In this document: piece by piece, positions 54,442-63,778 of the stretch
Layout: every line of letters starts with the position of its first letter
Position numbering within the stretch: position 1 is the first letter of the stretch
Assembly (NCBI GenBank): GCA_003259005.1
Contig: QLII01000001.1
Span: forward strand, 496,001 to 560,000
Reading direction: 5' to 3'
Origin: Spirosoma telluris
GTDB lineage: Bacteria > Bacteroidota > Bacteroidia > Cytophagales > Spirosomataceae
Length of the DNA stretch: 64,000 nt
Notes under the pieces: model-generated
The model's database searches: none
What the model saw: only the letters and a program-made list of their open reading frames with translations
Told to the model about the DNA's origin: nothing
Translations under genes and position numbers: made by a program

Positions 54442-54811
54442 GGTACTGGCTTGTTTGGATGATTAAAAGCTGTTGCAAACCATAGCGGTGTCACCAACTT
54501 GTTTTCTATTTCCTATTTTCCAAATACCATTCCAGTCGTGCCAGATTGGCTAAAAAGGCGCTTGAGAGCCCAAAAAAGCCCGTTTGAGCTAGATTAGCAT
54601 CTACTATAGAGCCACAGAAATTTCCGATATTTCGTAAGCTTCACGAAATAGCAGAGGAAAACATACTGTACTCCGGGCGGACAATGGCCTACATGCTGAT
54701 AAAATCCCCTAATCCGACTCGTAGAGGCATTCGTAGCGGAGGACGGCTTTTCGGAATGGGAATTGTACAGTAAAGAAGTGTGAACCAATGAAGTAATTTT
54801 TTGAAATCATT
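54442..54811. other. Divergent intergenic region, no gene seen
   Basis: Spacer between the minus-strand YHS operon and the plus-strand hybrid kinase. No coding motif and no exact TAnnTTTG element was found. Confidence 0.45.
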
Positions 54812-57180
54812 ATGATGAACGCATCGGCTGGCATTCCTTATAACGTACTTCGCCTGTCGCATTTCACCGTCGAAAATGCGTTGGAGCCAATCCTGCTTTT
54901 CAACCAGCAGGGCCGAATTAATCGAGCGAATGCGGTTGCCTGTCAGCATCTGGGTTATTCGCCTTCGCAAATGAATGGGTTACACTTCAGCGATATTCAT
55001 CCAACGTATGCCCAGACTCAGTACCTGGAGCTATGGCAAAAGCTCAAGCAACACCATACGCTGACTGTTGATTTACCTCAGGTACGGCAGGACGGCATCA
55101 TCCGCCAGTCCGAGATTGGGATGAATTTTGTCCGGCTCGATGAACAGGATTTTTTGTGCTGCTTCGTGCGCGACGTCACCGAGCGTTCTCAACTGGATGA
55201 TACGCTCCGTCGAATTTCGGAAGGGACTGCCTCCGACATTGGCATTGATTTTTTTCAGTCACTGGTGCAGCAACTGACCACCACGCTTAACGTACAGTAC
55301 GCCATCGTGACCGAATGTACCAATGTGGAGAAAACCCGCGTACGGACGCTTGCGTTTAGTGTCAACAGCAACCTGCACGAAAACATCGAGTACGATCTGG
55401 CCGGTACGCCCTGCGCCATCGTGATGAAAGACCGCGACTTTTATTTCCCCACCGACGTAGCCGCCAATTTCAGTCAGGGGGCTGGGGTCGAGTCTTACAT
55501 CGGGGTTCCGATTCACGATAAATCCGGCGAAATAATCGGCCATCTGTCGGTTAGTGATTCGCGCCCCATGACCAACCACCATAAATACATGGGTATCCTG
55601 CGGGTGTTGGCGGCTCGATCCGGTGCTGAAATTGGGCGTAAAGTGGCCGAAGAACGGCTCCTTCAAATACAACAACAGTTGGAAGATACGGTAGCCGCCC
55701 GAACGCTCGAACTGGCGACCGCCAAAGAAGAGGCCGAGGCAGCGAACCGGGCCAAAAGTGATTTTCTGGCTACCATGAGCCATGAGCTTCGCACACCCCT
55801 CAACGGTATTCTAGGCTATACTCAGTTGTTCAAACGTGATCCCCAACTGTCAGAAAGTCAGCAAAAAGGCATTAAGATCATGCACGACTGTGCTGAAAGT
55901 TTGCTGTCGCTCATTAACGACGTACTGGACTTGTCGAAAATTGAAGCCCGGAAAATGGACGTATTGTCGGAGGTATTTTACCTGCCCGAACTCCTGCATA
56001 ATCTGGCGCAACAAACTCAGGTTCGGGCAGAGCAGAAAGGCCTTTCATTTGAGACCCATTTATCCAGCAATTTGCCCGAATGGGTCGTGGGCGATGAACG
56101 GAAACTTCGACAGGTGCTGCTTAATCTGTTGGGTAACGCCGTGAAATTTACCTCATTGGGCACCATCACATTCCGCGCTGACTGGAGTTCCGGTGATCAA
56201 TCGAGCCACGCCGACAAAGGGACACCATCACCTACGATTCGGTTTATGATTGAGGATACGGGTGTTGGCATCGCTAATGAGCAGTTAGCCAGTATTTTTC
56301 TACCATTTCAGCAAATTCGCGAATCAATTGATTTTGTGGAAGGTACCGGTTTAGGACTGTCCATAACCGATCAGTTAGTTCGGTTGATGAACGGCGACTT
56401 GTACGTATCCAGCCAGGCCGGGCGGGGTACACAGTTCCGGCTTTCACTGGCCTTGCCCAAAGCCTCATTACCTCCCATGACGAATCCAGTAACCCAACGG
56501 TCTGAGTCAATTATGGGGTATGAGGGTCCGCGAAAAACGATTCTTGTCGCCGACGATGGTTATTCAACCTGCTCCATATTAACCAGCTTACTGATCCCCT
56601 GGGCTTTACCGTCATTGAAGCCAGTAATGGCCATGAGGCTGTCGAACAGGCGATCATGCACCGACCTGATCTGATTTTACTGGACCTGGTGATGCCTCAT
56701 GTAGATGGTTTTGGCGCGCTGGTAAAAATTCGGGCAAACCCGGCCACCCGTCTAACCAAAGTCGTTGCGTTCTCGGCGCGGGTCTTTGAACAGGATAGAC
56801 GACAAAGTCAGCAGGCTGGGTTTGATGACTTTGTTCCTAAACCAGTTGATCTGGATGCATTGCTAACCAAAATTGGTTACCACCTGAACCTGGTCTGGCA
56901 AATCCGCCCTGCTACCCATGAATCACTGGTTTCGAACGCCAGCATGAGTAATAAGGGTACCGCGACGGGCCCTGCTCAACTGCCAGAAACCGATCAAATC
57001 GAAACAATATATAAACTAGCCAGTATGGGCGATATTCAGGGAATTCTGGCACAACTCACAACGATCGAGCGTGACAACCCCGCTTACCAATCCTTCGTAG
57101 ACGACCTTCGCCAGGCGGCAGGGGAGTTTGACATGCGCAAGATTAGAAAATACCTTAAAGCCTGCTTAAAGACGTTATGA
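54812..57180 (+). CDS. Hybrid sensor histidine kinase with receiver, one frameshift
   Basis: About 789 aa after repair. PAS (residues 12-130; [20 protein letters not shown]), GAF (140-285; [40 protein letters not shown]), coiled linker ([20 protein letters not shown]), HisKA ([20 protein letters not shown]), HATPase_c ([58 protein letters not shown]), then a receiver. The receiver is broken at 56558-56559 (GG should be GGG); repair gives [20 protein letters not shown] then [22 protein letters not shown]-terminal helical part follows. The stop overlaps the next gene's ATG by 4 bp, so kinase and sigma54 activator are coupled. Confidence 0.91.
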
Positions 57181-58690
57181 ATGCTTTTATTGATGTAGAT
57201 TCTGCTAATGGAGATGCGAACCTGTCCAGGCCAGTCCGCACGATTCTGATTGTGGACGACATGCCGAACAATATCAGTGTGTTGTTCGAAACGTTAACCC
57301 GATTTAATTATAAAGTCCTGGTGGCCCGCGATGGAAAAAGCGCGATCGGCCAGGCACAATTGGCGCAGCCCGACCTGATTCTATTAGACGTTATGATGCC
57401 CGGCATGGATGGGTTCGAAACCTGCCGTCGGCTGAAACAACTCGAATCCACGCAGACCATTCCAGTGATATTCATGACGGCTCTCTCGGAAACGATTGAT
57501 AAGGTCAACGGATTCAATATGGGAGCGGTAGATTATATCACCAAACCGTTTCAGCTTCAGGAAGTACTCGCCCGTATCCACACGCACCTGACCCTGCGCC
57601 AACTGCAACGGGAACTCGAAGAAGCCAACGCCTTGCTGGAAAAGCGTGTTGCAGAACGAACCGAATCCTATCGAAAGCGCTGGCCGAAGTGGAGCAGCTA
57701 AAGAATCAGCTACAGGCCGAGAATGCGTACCTGCGCGACGAAATTAAACAAACCAGCAACTTCGAGGAAATCGTCAGCCAGAGTAAAGCATTTGGGAAAG
57801 TACTTCGGCAGGTGGAACAGGTGGCCAATACCAATTCGTCGGTGCTGATTCTGGGGGAATCGGGAACTGGTAAGGAACTGTTGGCGCGGGCCGTCCATAA
57901 TCGAAGCAATCGGAAGAATCGGCCTTTAGTAAAGGTTAACTGTGCCGTATTACCGGCCACCCTCATTGAAAGCGAGTTATTTGGGCACGAAAAAGGGGCC
58001 TTTACAGGCGCAACAAATCAGAAAATCGGTCGCTTCGAACTAGCCGACGGCGGAACAATTTTTCTGGATGAAATTGGTGAATTGCCCATTGAGCTACAGG
58101 CAAAGTTGCTCAGGGTATTACAGGAAGGGGAGTTTGAGCGGGTAGGCAGCAGCAAAACCATAAAGGTCAATGTTCGGCTGATTGCCGCTACCAATCGCGA
58201 TCTCGAAAAAGAAGTAGGGGAAGGCCGGTTTCGGGAAGATTTGTATTACCGGCTCAATGTGTTTCCTATCCAGAGTTTACCCCTGCGCGAGCGTAAAGAC
58301 GACATTCCGCTGTTGGTACGCCATTTCTGTGCTAAGCACGGCCCCGGCATTGGTCGCCAGATTGACGTGATTCCGCAGGAGGTACTCGATACTCTGATAG
58401 CCTACCACTGGCCGGGTAACGTTCGGGAATTGGAAAACGTAGTGGAACGATCGCTGATTATTTCGTCGGGGCGGAAACTGGATCTCGGCGATTGGTCGGG
58501 CCGGAAAAGAACAGGACCTGCCAGGGCTGGTTTAATGACAATGGAGGATTGCGAACGGAACCACATCGTATCGGTATTGGAATATACCCGCTGGAAAGTG
58601 AGTGGGGAGAACGGAGCCGCGAAAATTCTTGACATGATTCCCACGACGCTCGACTCCCGAATGAAAAAGTTAGGTATTCAGCGACCCTAA
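57177..58690 (+). CDS. REC-sigma54 activator (NtrC-type), one frameshift
   Basis: About 504 aa after repair. Receiver (20-140; [53 protein letters not shown]), coiled coil, AAA+ domain (210-440) with [15 protein letters not shown] (Walker A), [12 protein letters not shown] (GAFTGA sigma54 loop), [20 protein letters not shown] (Walker B), and a Fis-type HTH ([20 protein letters not shown]). The frame breaks at 57667-57668 (CC should be CCC); repair gives [20 protein letters not shown] across the junction. Probably activated by the hybrid kinase translated just upstream, turning on sigma54 promoters. Confidence 0.92.
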
Positions 58691-58712
58691 AGCAACTATC
58701 AAAATCTTTACT

Positions 58713-59594
58713 GTGCACTATTCGTTCCCCCTCTATTCCATTGGCCATTTTATCAACCAGCCAGCCAGTCGAACCGAGTTTGAGATCATGCGGTTTGAGC
58801 ATATGGAGGAACCTGATGTGGAAGACCTCCACCGACACACGTTCTACGAAATTATATGGGTAGACGCGGGCCAAAGCCGACAGGCAATCGACTACCGGGA
58901 CTACCAGCTTTCGCCCGAATCATTGTTTTTTATCTCTCCGGGTCAGCTTCATTACTTCGAGGAATGGGAACCGCTGTGCGGAGGCAGTATTTTGTTTTCG
59001 GAGGATTTCTTTCTGCTCAATCAGCAGAATAAGGATAAACTGTTTGAGCTAAGTTTCTTAGATAATTTTTACGCCAATCCACTACTCCAGCCCAGCCAGC
59101 CCGACTTTCGCGACATCCGCCATACGATTGAGCTGATCGATCTCGAACGCCGACGCCCCGATTACTCCCAGGCCGTTACTCAATCGTTGCTGCATGTATT
59201 AGTGGCTCAAATTCAGCGATGTGTAGATACCCAGCAAGAAACAAAAGCATCCCGACGATCGATCATTCTATACAAACAACTGAAGAACCTCATCGATCAG
59301 CACTACACCGACAATCAGGCAGCCAGTTTTTATGCATCGGCGCTGAATGTGACCCCGCACCATCTTAATTTGATCTGCCGACAAGTAACCGGCCAGACAG
59401 CCAGTGATGTTATCCGCTCCCGAAGTTTACTGGAAGCGAAAAGGCTCCTTACGTTTTCTGACTTAACTGTTTCGGAAGTTGCCTTGCAGCTCAACTTTCT
59501 TGACCCCTCTTATTTCGCCAGAGTATTTAGAAGTCAAATGGGCGTATCGCCAGCGGTTTTCAAACAGGCAATGTCCGAAAAGTACCGGCTATAG
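58713..59594 (+). CDS. AraC-family transcriptional regulator
   Basis: 293 aa. N-terminal cupin-like sensor: LHRHTFYEIIWVDAGQSRQA, SLFFISPGQLHYFEEWEPLC. C-terminal HTH domain (about 185-290): YTDNQAASFYASALNVTPHH, TASDVIRSRSLLEAKRLLTF, VSEVALQLNFLDPSYFARVF, ending MGVSPAVFKQAM. It is related in layout to the protein at 31165. It starts 22 bp after the sigma54 activator and 71 bp before the YceI gene, so it may control the redox genes that follow. Confidence 0.93.
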   Translation: MHYSFPLYSIGHFINQPASRTEFEIMRFEHMEEPDVEDLHRHTFYEIIWVDAGQSRQAIDYRDYQLSPESLFFISPGQLHYFEEWEPLCGGSILFSEDFFLLNQQNKDKLFELSFLDNFYANPLLQPSQPDFRDIRHTIELIDLERRRPDYSQAVTQSLLHVLVAQIQRCVDTQQETKASRRSIILYKQLKNLIDQHYTDNQAASFYASALNVTPHHLNLICRQVTGQTASDVIRSRSLLEAKRLLTFSDLTVSEVALQLNFLDPSYFARVFRSQMGVSPAVFKQAMSEKYRL

Positions 59595-59630
59595 TCCGTT
59601 CAGTTCTAACGCCAGGCAGGGGCGTCGAAA

Positions 59631-59638
59631 TACCTTTG
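59631..59638 (+). promoter_or_regulatory. -7 element of the YceI/SDR operon
   Basis: TACCTTTG matches TAnnTTTG and lies 28 bp before the YceI start codon. No TTG at the expected -33 spacing was seen. Confidence 0.5.
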
Positions 59639-59665
59639 TGTCATCAATTTAAATGAATAACAAAA

Positions 59666-60206
59666 ATGACACAATTGATAACCAAATGGGTGTTTGAACC
59701 TTCACATTGCAAAATTGGATTCTCTGTAACGCATTTTGGCATCACCGAAACGGAAGGCCATTTTACCAAATTCGGTGGAACTGTTGACACCGAAACGGAT
59801 GATTTTTCGGACGCGAGAGTGACAATAATTGTGGACGTGAGCAGCCTTGATACGCTGGATAAGCAACGAGATGGTCACTTACTGTCTTCAGATTTCTTTT
59901 ATGCCGAAAAATACCAAACATGACATTTAGTAGTACCGGAATACGTAACAGGGAAGCAGGAGGGTATAAAATGGATGGCAATTTGACACTGCTCGGTATA
60001 ACCAAGCCTATTGAGCTGGATGTGAAGTTCAGGGGCATTGTGCCAAAAGATCCGTTTGGCAATACCAAAGCGGTTTGACAATTACGGGTATTATCAACCG
60101 GAAAGAATGGGGAATGACCTGGAACAGCACTCTGGATGTGGGTGGATTGGCTGTTGGAGAAAACGTAAAAATCAGTTGCCAAATCGAATTGTTAAAACAA
60201 GCATGA
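59666..60206 (+). CDS. YceI-family lipid-binding protein, two frameshifts
   Basis: About 180 aa after repair. ITKWVFEPSHCKIGFSVTHF, EGHFTKFGGTVDTETDDFSD, VDVSSLDTLDKQRDGHLLSS and DFFYAEKYQT open the YceI lipocalin-like barrel. After a lesion at 59918-59920 (one A lost) it continues MTFSSTGIRNREAGGYKMDG, NLTLLGITKPIELDVKFRGI, and after a second at 60072-60073 (GG should be GGG) LTITGIINRKEWGMTWNSTL, ending QIELLKQA. YceI proteins bind isoprenoid lipids, usually in the periplasm; no signal peptide is seen here. The stop overlaps the SDR start (ATGA). Confidence 0.87.
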
Positions 60207-61043
60207 CACACGATCAACCCAGAATCTGGTTTATTACCGGCATCTCAAGCGGCTTAGGGAAAGCCCTGGCCGATACTGTCCTGGCAAAGGGCGACTTTGT
60301 TATCGGTACGTTTCGTCATCCCACCAAGTGGGTGACTTCAATACGGTTCACGCTGGGCATGGATTTGCCCTTCAACTCGACATTACACAACCCGAGCAGA
60401 TCAGGCAGGCCATTCAAACCGTGACGGATCGATTCGGACGAGTAGACATATTGGTCAACAATGCGGGCTTCGGCTTTGCCGGGCGCTGGAAGAGGCTTCG
60501 GAAGTAGAGATCCGGACGGTTTTTGAGGCCAATTTTTTCGGTACAATAGCCCTGACACAGGCGTTTTTACCTCTTTTTCGACAACAAGGAACCGGGCACA
60601 TCATTCAAATTTCGTCGCAGGCGGGTATTAAAGCCACCGCGGGTTTTGGGGTTTATAACGCCAGTAAATTTGCGCTGGAGGGAGCCAGCGAAGCACTGGC
60701 GGCTGAAATTGCTCCGCTTGGCTTATACCTGACTCTTGTTGAGCCGGGACCTTTTCGAACCAACTTCGCCGGAGCCTCCTTCAAACAGGCCGCCAATCGA
60801 ATTGGCGATTATGAAGCCACAGCCGGTGTATTTCGCAATCGAATCGGACAGGTAAACGGCCAGCAGGAAGGCGATCCAGCCAAAGCCGCGGAGGCTATCT
60901 GGCAAGTGACAACATCAGCGAACCCGCCACTTCGGCTACCGCTGGGTAAAATTGCCCTGGCGTCCATAAAGGCTAAACTGGAAAGCCTTCGCCAGGACCT
61001 GGAGGCAGGTACCGATGTAGCCAGCAGCGCCGTTTTTGACTAA
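60203..61043 (+). CDS. Short-chain dehydrogenase/reductase, two frameshifts
   Basis: About 281 aa after repair. NAD(P) motif IWFITGISSGLGKALADTVL; after a lesion at 60326-60327 (AA should be AAA) VGDFNTVHAGHGFALQLDIT, RVDILVNNAGFGFAG; after a second at 60481-60483 (GGG should be four) LEEASEVEIRTVFEANFFGT, then IIQISSQAGIKATAGFGVYN with catalytic Tyr-x-x-x-Lys (YNASK) and VEPGPFRTNF. A classical SDR of unknown substrate, complete apart from the two lesions. Translationally coupled to YceI. Converges with the MOSC gene, 15 bp apart. Confidence 0.89.
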
Positions 61044-61058
61044 GCCCTCCAAGCTGGG

Positions 61059-61685
61059 TTAATGCCCAAACATCCTCTTTAACGAATCCGGCAGGTGCGG
61101 CAATGCAACTACGCTTGCCAGCAGGTCTGCATCTACTTTGTGGGTCAGTACGATCTGGGATACAGTTTGAATGGTAATGGGCGTGTCGGCTGCTTCGATT
61201 AGATTTACCTCGTCACCAGCCTGTACGGTTCCGGGTTCAACCACCCGAAAATAAATACCGGATCGACCCTCCCGAGCGAAGTGGCGAGTCATGCCGGGAT
61301 CATCGAACCGAACGTTTAGTTTATAACAGGGAAACCGGGGCTGTACCGCCCGTAACAGTGCCGACCCAACCCGAAACAGGTCGCCGATACGTACCTCGGA
61401 TTCAAGCAATCCTTCTGTCGTCAGGTTTTCTCCGAAAAAACCGGGTGCCCAGTCGTTGCGTTCGATTTGTTGAAGCCAGTGAGCGTAGTGCGTGTTATCA
61501 TAAGCATACACAGCCTTGTCCGGCCCGCCATGTACCGTCAGGTCGGCCTGCCGGTCTCCTACGAAGTTGAGCGGTTCTAAGGACACTGGCCCCTCAACTG
61601 GGCGCTTGAAAATGCCGGTAGTAATCGTTCGCCCACCCCATTCGACAGAACGAGGCAGGCCCACATTGACAGAAAGGATGTGCAT
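61059..61685 (-). CDS. MOSC-domain protein (YiiM-like)
   Basis: 208 aa. N-terminal HILSVNVGLPRSVEWGGRTI and GDRQADLTVHGGPDKAVYAY (the DxxVHGG-xKAV motif of YiiM/MOSC proteins), then HWLQQIERNDWAPGFFGENL, VRIGDLFRVGSALLRAVQPR and the conserved Cys in PCYKLNVRFDDPGM. MOSC proteins of this group use molybdenum cofactor to reduce N-hydroxylated compounds. First of four minus-strand genes at the window's right side; 6 bp separate it from the DUF1348 gene. Confidence 0.92.
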   Translation of the reverse strand: MHILSVNVGLPRSVEWGGRTITTGIFKRPVEGPVSLEPLNFVGDRQADLTVHGGPDKAVYAYDNTHYAHWLQQIERNDWAPGFFGENLTTEGLLESEVRIGDLFRVGSALLRAVQPRFPCYKLNVRFDDPGMTRHFAREGRSGIYFRVVEPGTVQAGDEVNLIEAADTPITIQTVSQIVLTHKVDADLLASVVALPHLPDSLKRMFGH

Positions 61686-61691
61686 GACTGG

Positions 61692-62237
61692 CTAAAGAGT
61701 AGAGATTTGGTTTGTATTGATTTGGCGCTCGTCGGCTTGGATCGGGAGGTCGTTTATACTGGCAAACCGTTTTCGCATCAGACCGTTTTCATCGAATTCC
61801 CAGAGCTCGTTGCCATAGCTACGATACCATTGTCCAGTTGCATCATGCCACTCGTATTCGAACCGGACTGCCATCCGATTCTCACGGAAGCCCCAAAGTT
61901 CTTTTCTCAGCGTATAGTCGAGTTCTTTTTCCCATTTGCGGGTCAAAAACGCTTTAACTTCTTCGCGCCCGTTAATGAATTCTGTTCGGTTGCGCCACTC
62001 GGTGTCCACAGTATAGGCTAAACTTATTTTTTCGGGGTCTTTGCTGTTCCAGGCATCCTCGGCCATCTGTACTTTTTGCAAAGCCGTTTCAAGCGTGAAC
62101 GGGGGCAGGGGAGGGCGTATTGCCGGATTATAGGGAGGCTGGGCGAGTACCTCATCCCACATAGTATCGCCACAGGCTTCGATAACAAAAGGTCGTCCGT
62201 CGTCCTCAAAAGGGGTTGTTGATTCTGTTGTGTCCAT
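61692..62237 (-). CDS. DUF1348 (NTF2-like fold) protein
   Basis: 181 aa. A short N-terminal extension precedes the core [80 protein letters not shown] and [20 protein letters not shown]. This is the DUF1348 signature (DxWNxxDP, TxWRNR, FLTRKW). The NTF2-like cone fold usually binds or converts small hydrophobic molecules. It probably shares a transcript with the MOSC gene (6 bp gap). A terminator lies upstream after the AhpD-like gene. Confidence 0.9.
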   Translation of the reverse strand: MDTTESTTPFEDDGRPFVIEACGDTMWDEVLAQPPYNPAIRPPLPPFTLETALQKVQMAEDAWNSKDPEKISLAYTVDTEWRNRTEFINGREEVKAFLTRKWEKELDYTLRKELWGFRENRMAVRFEYEWHDATGQWYRSYGNELWEFDENGLMRKRFASINDLPIQADERQINTNQISTL

Positions 62238-62269
62238 GATAAATAGGTTTTATAAATAGGTAAGGGAAA

Positions 62270-62302
62270 ATCCGGGCAGATCCGCTTACTGGCTGCCCGG
62301 AT
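62270..62302 (-). terminator. Intrinsic terminator after the AhpD-like gene
   Basis: ATCCGGGCAG (62270-62279) pairs with CTGCCCGGAT (62293-62302); on the minus strand TTTT follows the stem directly. It separates the AhpD-like gene from DUF1348. Confidence 0.75.
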
Positions 62303-62314
62303 AGTCTGTTGTGA

Positions 62315-62854
62315 TTAAGCTACTTCAAGTTCAGCCGCCAGCGGAAAGTCGATAGGAATTTCGGTCAGGTTATGCAGGTAGTTCATGGCGATTTTATCGC
62401 TCACCTGTAAAATGACATCAACCAGATTTCCATCGGTATAGCCCGCCGTATAGAAAGCCTCCAGGGTATCGGGAGCTACCCGGCCTTTATTTTCTGTAAC
62501 ATCTTTAGCCAGTTTAACCAGTGCGTCTAACTTGGCAATAGAACTGTGTCCACTACGTAGATTCAGGATTTCTTCGTCCGAAAAGCCATTCATCTTGCCC
62601 AGAACCGTATGAGCGCTTTGACAATAACGGCAACCGTTCACTTCACTAACGACCAGATTGACCACTTCTTTTTCTTTGTTGCTCAACGATGTTTTGGCAC
62701 TCTGAAAGGCCAGATATTTTGCCAAACCATTGTCGGAGTGGGCAATGGTGGCATACAGGTTCGGCACAAAGCCAAGGCCTTTTTTCAGGCTATCGAATAA
62801 AACCTGATTACTTTCCGAGACCTCGTCCCGCGTAGGTACTGTGAACTTTTTCAT
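62315..62854 (-). CDS. Carboxymuconolactone-decarboxylase/AhpD-family protein
   Basis: 179 aa, all-helical. FDSLKKGLGFVPNLYATIAH, LSNKEKEVVNLVVSEVNGCR and YCQSAHTVLGKM with the redox CxxC (CRYC) and following His, then SGHSSIAKLDALVKLAKDVT and VDVILQVSDKIAMNYLHNLT. This is the AhpD-like peroxidase/CMD family; the E-x-C-x-x-C-x-x-x-H layout supports thiol peroxidase or disulfide reductase activity. Its upstream region at 62898 carries a site nearly identical to the operator in front of the TetR gene, so TetR control is likely. Confidence 0.92.
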   Translation of the reverse strand: MKKFTVPTRDEVSESNQVLFDSLKKGLGFVPNLYATIAHSDNGLAKYLAFQSAKTSLSNKEKEVVNLVVSEVNGCRYCQSAHTVLGKMNGFSDEEILNLRSGHSSIAKLDALVKLAKDVTENKGRVAPDTLEAFYTAGYTDGNLVDVILQVSDKIAMNYLHNLTEIPIDFPLAAELEVA

Positions 62855-62897
62855 TAGATTACTGAATTAAACGTGATTAGAAGAGTTAAAATTGAAC

Positions 62898-62914
62898 AGA
62901 ACAGTCTGTCTATA
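62898..62914. promoter_or_regulatory. Probable TetR operator at the AhpD-like gene
   Basis: ACAGAACAGTCTGTCTA matches the site upstream of the TetR gene (63518-63534) at 13 of 17 positions. It lies 44 bp before the AhpD-like start codon, in the promoter region. Confidence 0.65.
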
Positions 62915-62929
62915 TAGAATTAAAAAAAA

Positions 62930-63502
62930 TTAGAGGATTTTCTGTATCAAGACACCTGCCGACTGAACAGGCCAAACATCCTGTTGCATTTGCCCGGCAA
63001 TCAGGGCTCCTTCAAAAAGTACGGTCACCGCATCGGCCAGTTCGGCCTGAGCCGTTTCGGCCAGCAGGTCGGTGAAAAACTGACGCATTCGGGCTTTATG
63101 GTTGCGAATAACAGCCCGGACAGACTCACTTTCCTGCGGTACTTCGGAAATGATATTCTGAAAATTACAGCCCCGGAAACTTACTTCTTCCGAAAAATTA
63201 AGCAACAAGTCGAATGCGGCCAGCACTTTAGCCTTAGGCGTATCGTAGGGAGCCACATGGCTGTTTAATTGTATAAACCATTCGCTACTGGTCTTAGTCA
63301 GGTAGGCGATCAACAGTTCTTCTTTTGAGGAAAAGTGCTGATACAGACTCGCTTTGGCTACCCCTGCTTCGTCAATGAGTTGGTTAATGCCCGTCAAGTT
63401 ATACCCTTGTTTATAAAACAGGCGTGACGCCGTATCAATAATACGTTCACGAGTTTCGGATGGTCGGGGTTCAGGCAAGCTAGTTTTCATGACATTCTTC
63501 AC
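62930..63502 (-). CDS. TetR/AcrR-family transcriptional repressor
   Basis: 190 aa. HTH at residues 15-60: ETRERIIDTASRLFYKQGYN, LTGINQLIDEAGVAKASLYQ, HFSSKEELLIAYL. The C-terminal ligand-binding part includes DLLLNFSEEVSFRGCNFQNI (conserved Cys in the RGC-F motif of YxaF/LmrA-like regulators) and LADAVTVLFEGALIAGQMQQ. It probably represses itself and the AhpD-like gene through the paired operators and responds to a quinone-like or electrophilic compound, a guess from the Cys and target type. It is 75 bp from the AhpD-like gene, same strand. Confidence 0.92.
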   Translation of the reverse strand: MKNVMKTSLPEPRPSETRERIIDTASRLFYKQGYNLTGINQLIDEAGVAKASLYQHFSSKEELLIAYLTKTSSEWFIQLNSHVAPYDTPKAKVLAAFDLLLNFSEEVSFRGCNFQNIISEVPQESESVRAVIRNHKARMRQFFTDLLAETAQAELADAVTVLFEGALIAGQMQQDVWPVQSAGVLIQKIL

Positions 63503-63517
63503 TGGATTGATTGTGTA

Positions 63518-63534
63518 ACAGACCGGTCTGTCTG
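63518..63534. promoter_or_regulatory. Probable TetR operator, autoregulatory
   Basis: ACAGACCGGTCTGT (63518-63531) is a perfect 14-bp palindrome 16 bp before the TetR start; with the next three bases it matches the 62898 site. Confidence 0.75.
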
Positions 63535-63778
63535 TTGGTTCATTCCTTATAATTATTTTTTGTGCAATCCTCTATTTTACCCATCTACATGAAATGAATA
63601 ATTCCGACGCAAGGTGGTATATAATCACGATGCATCGGAACAGTTACGAAATATCGTAACTGTTGATTTGGGTGCATATAAAAAATATAAACACAACTTG
63701 CTCATTGTTAGCCTATTGTATATCATAAAAAATTGGTACGAGCCTTGACTATATATCAGTAATCAAAATGATGAACCA

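Noticed and set aside
56540..57700. Programmed frameshifting as the explanation for the breaks in the hybrid kinase and sigma54 activator
   Set aside because: No slippery heptamer with downstream structure is seen, the lesions vary in sequence, and the same loss pattern occurs in unrelated genes across the window.
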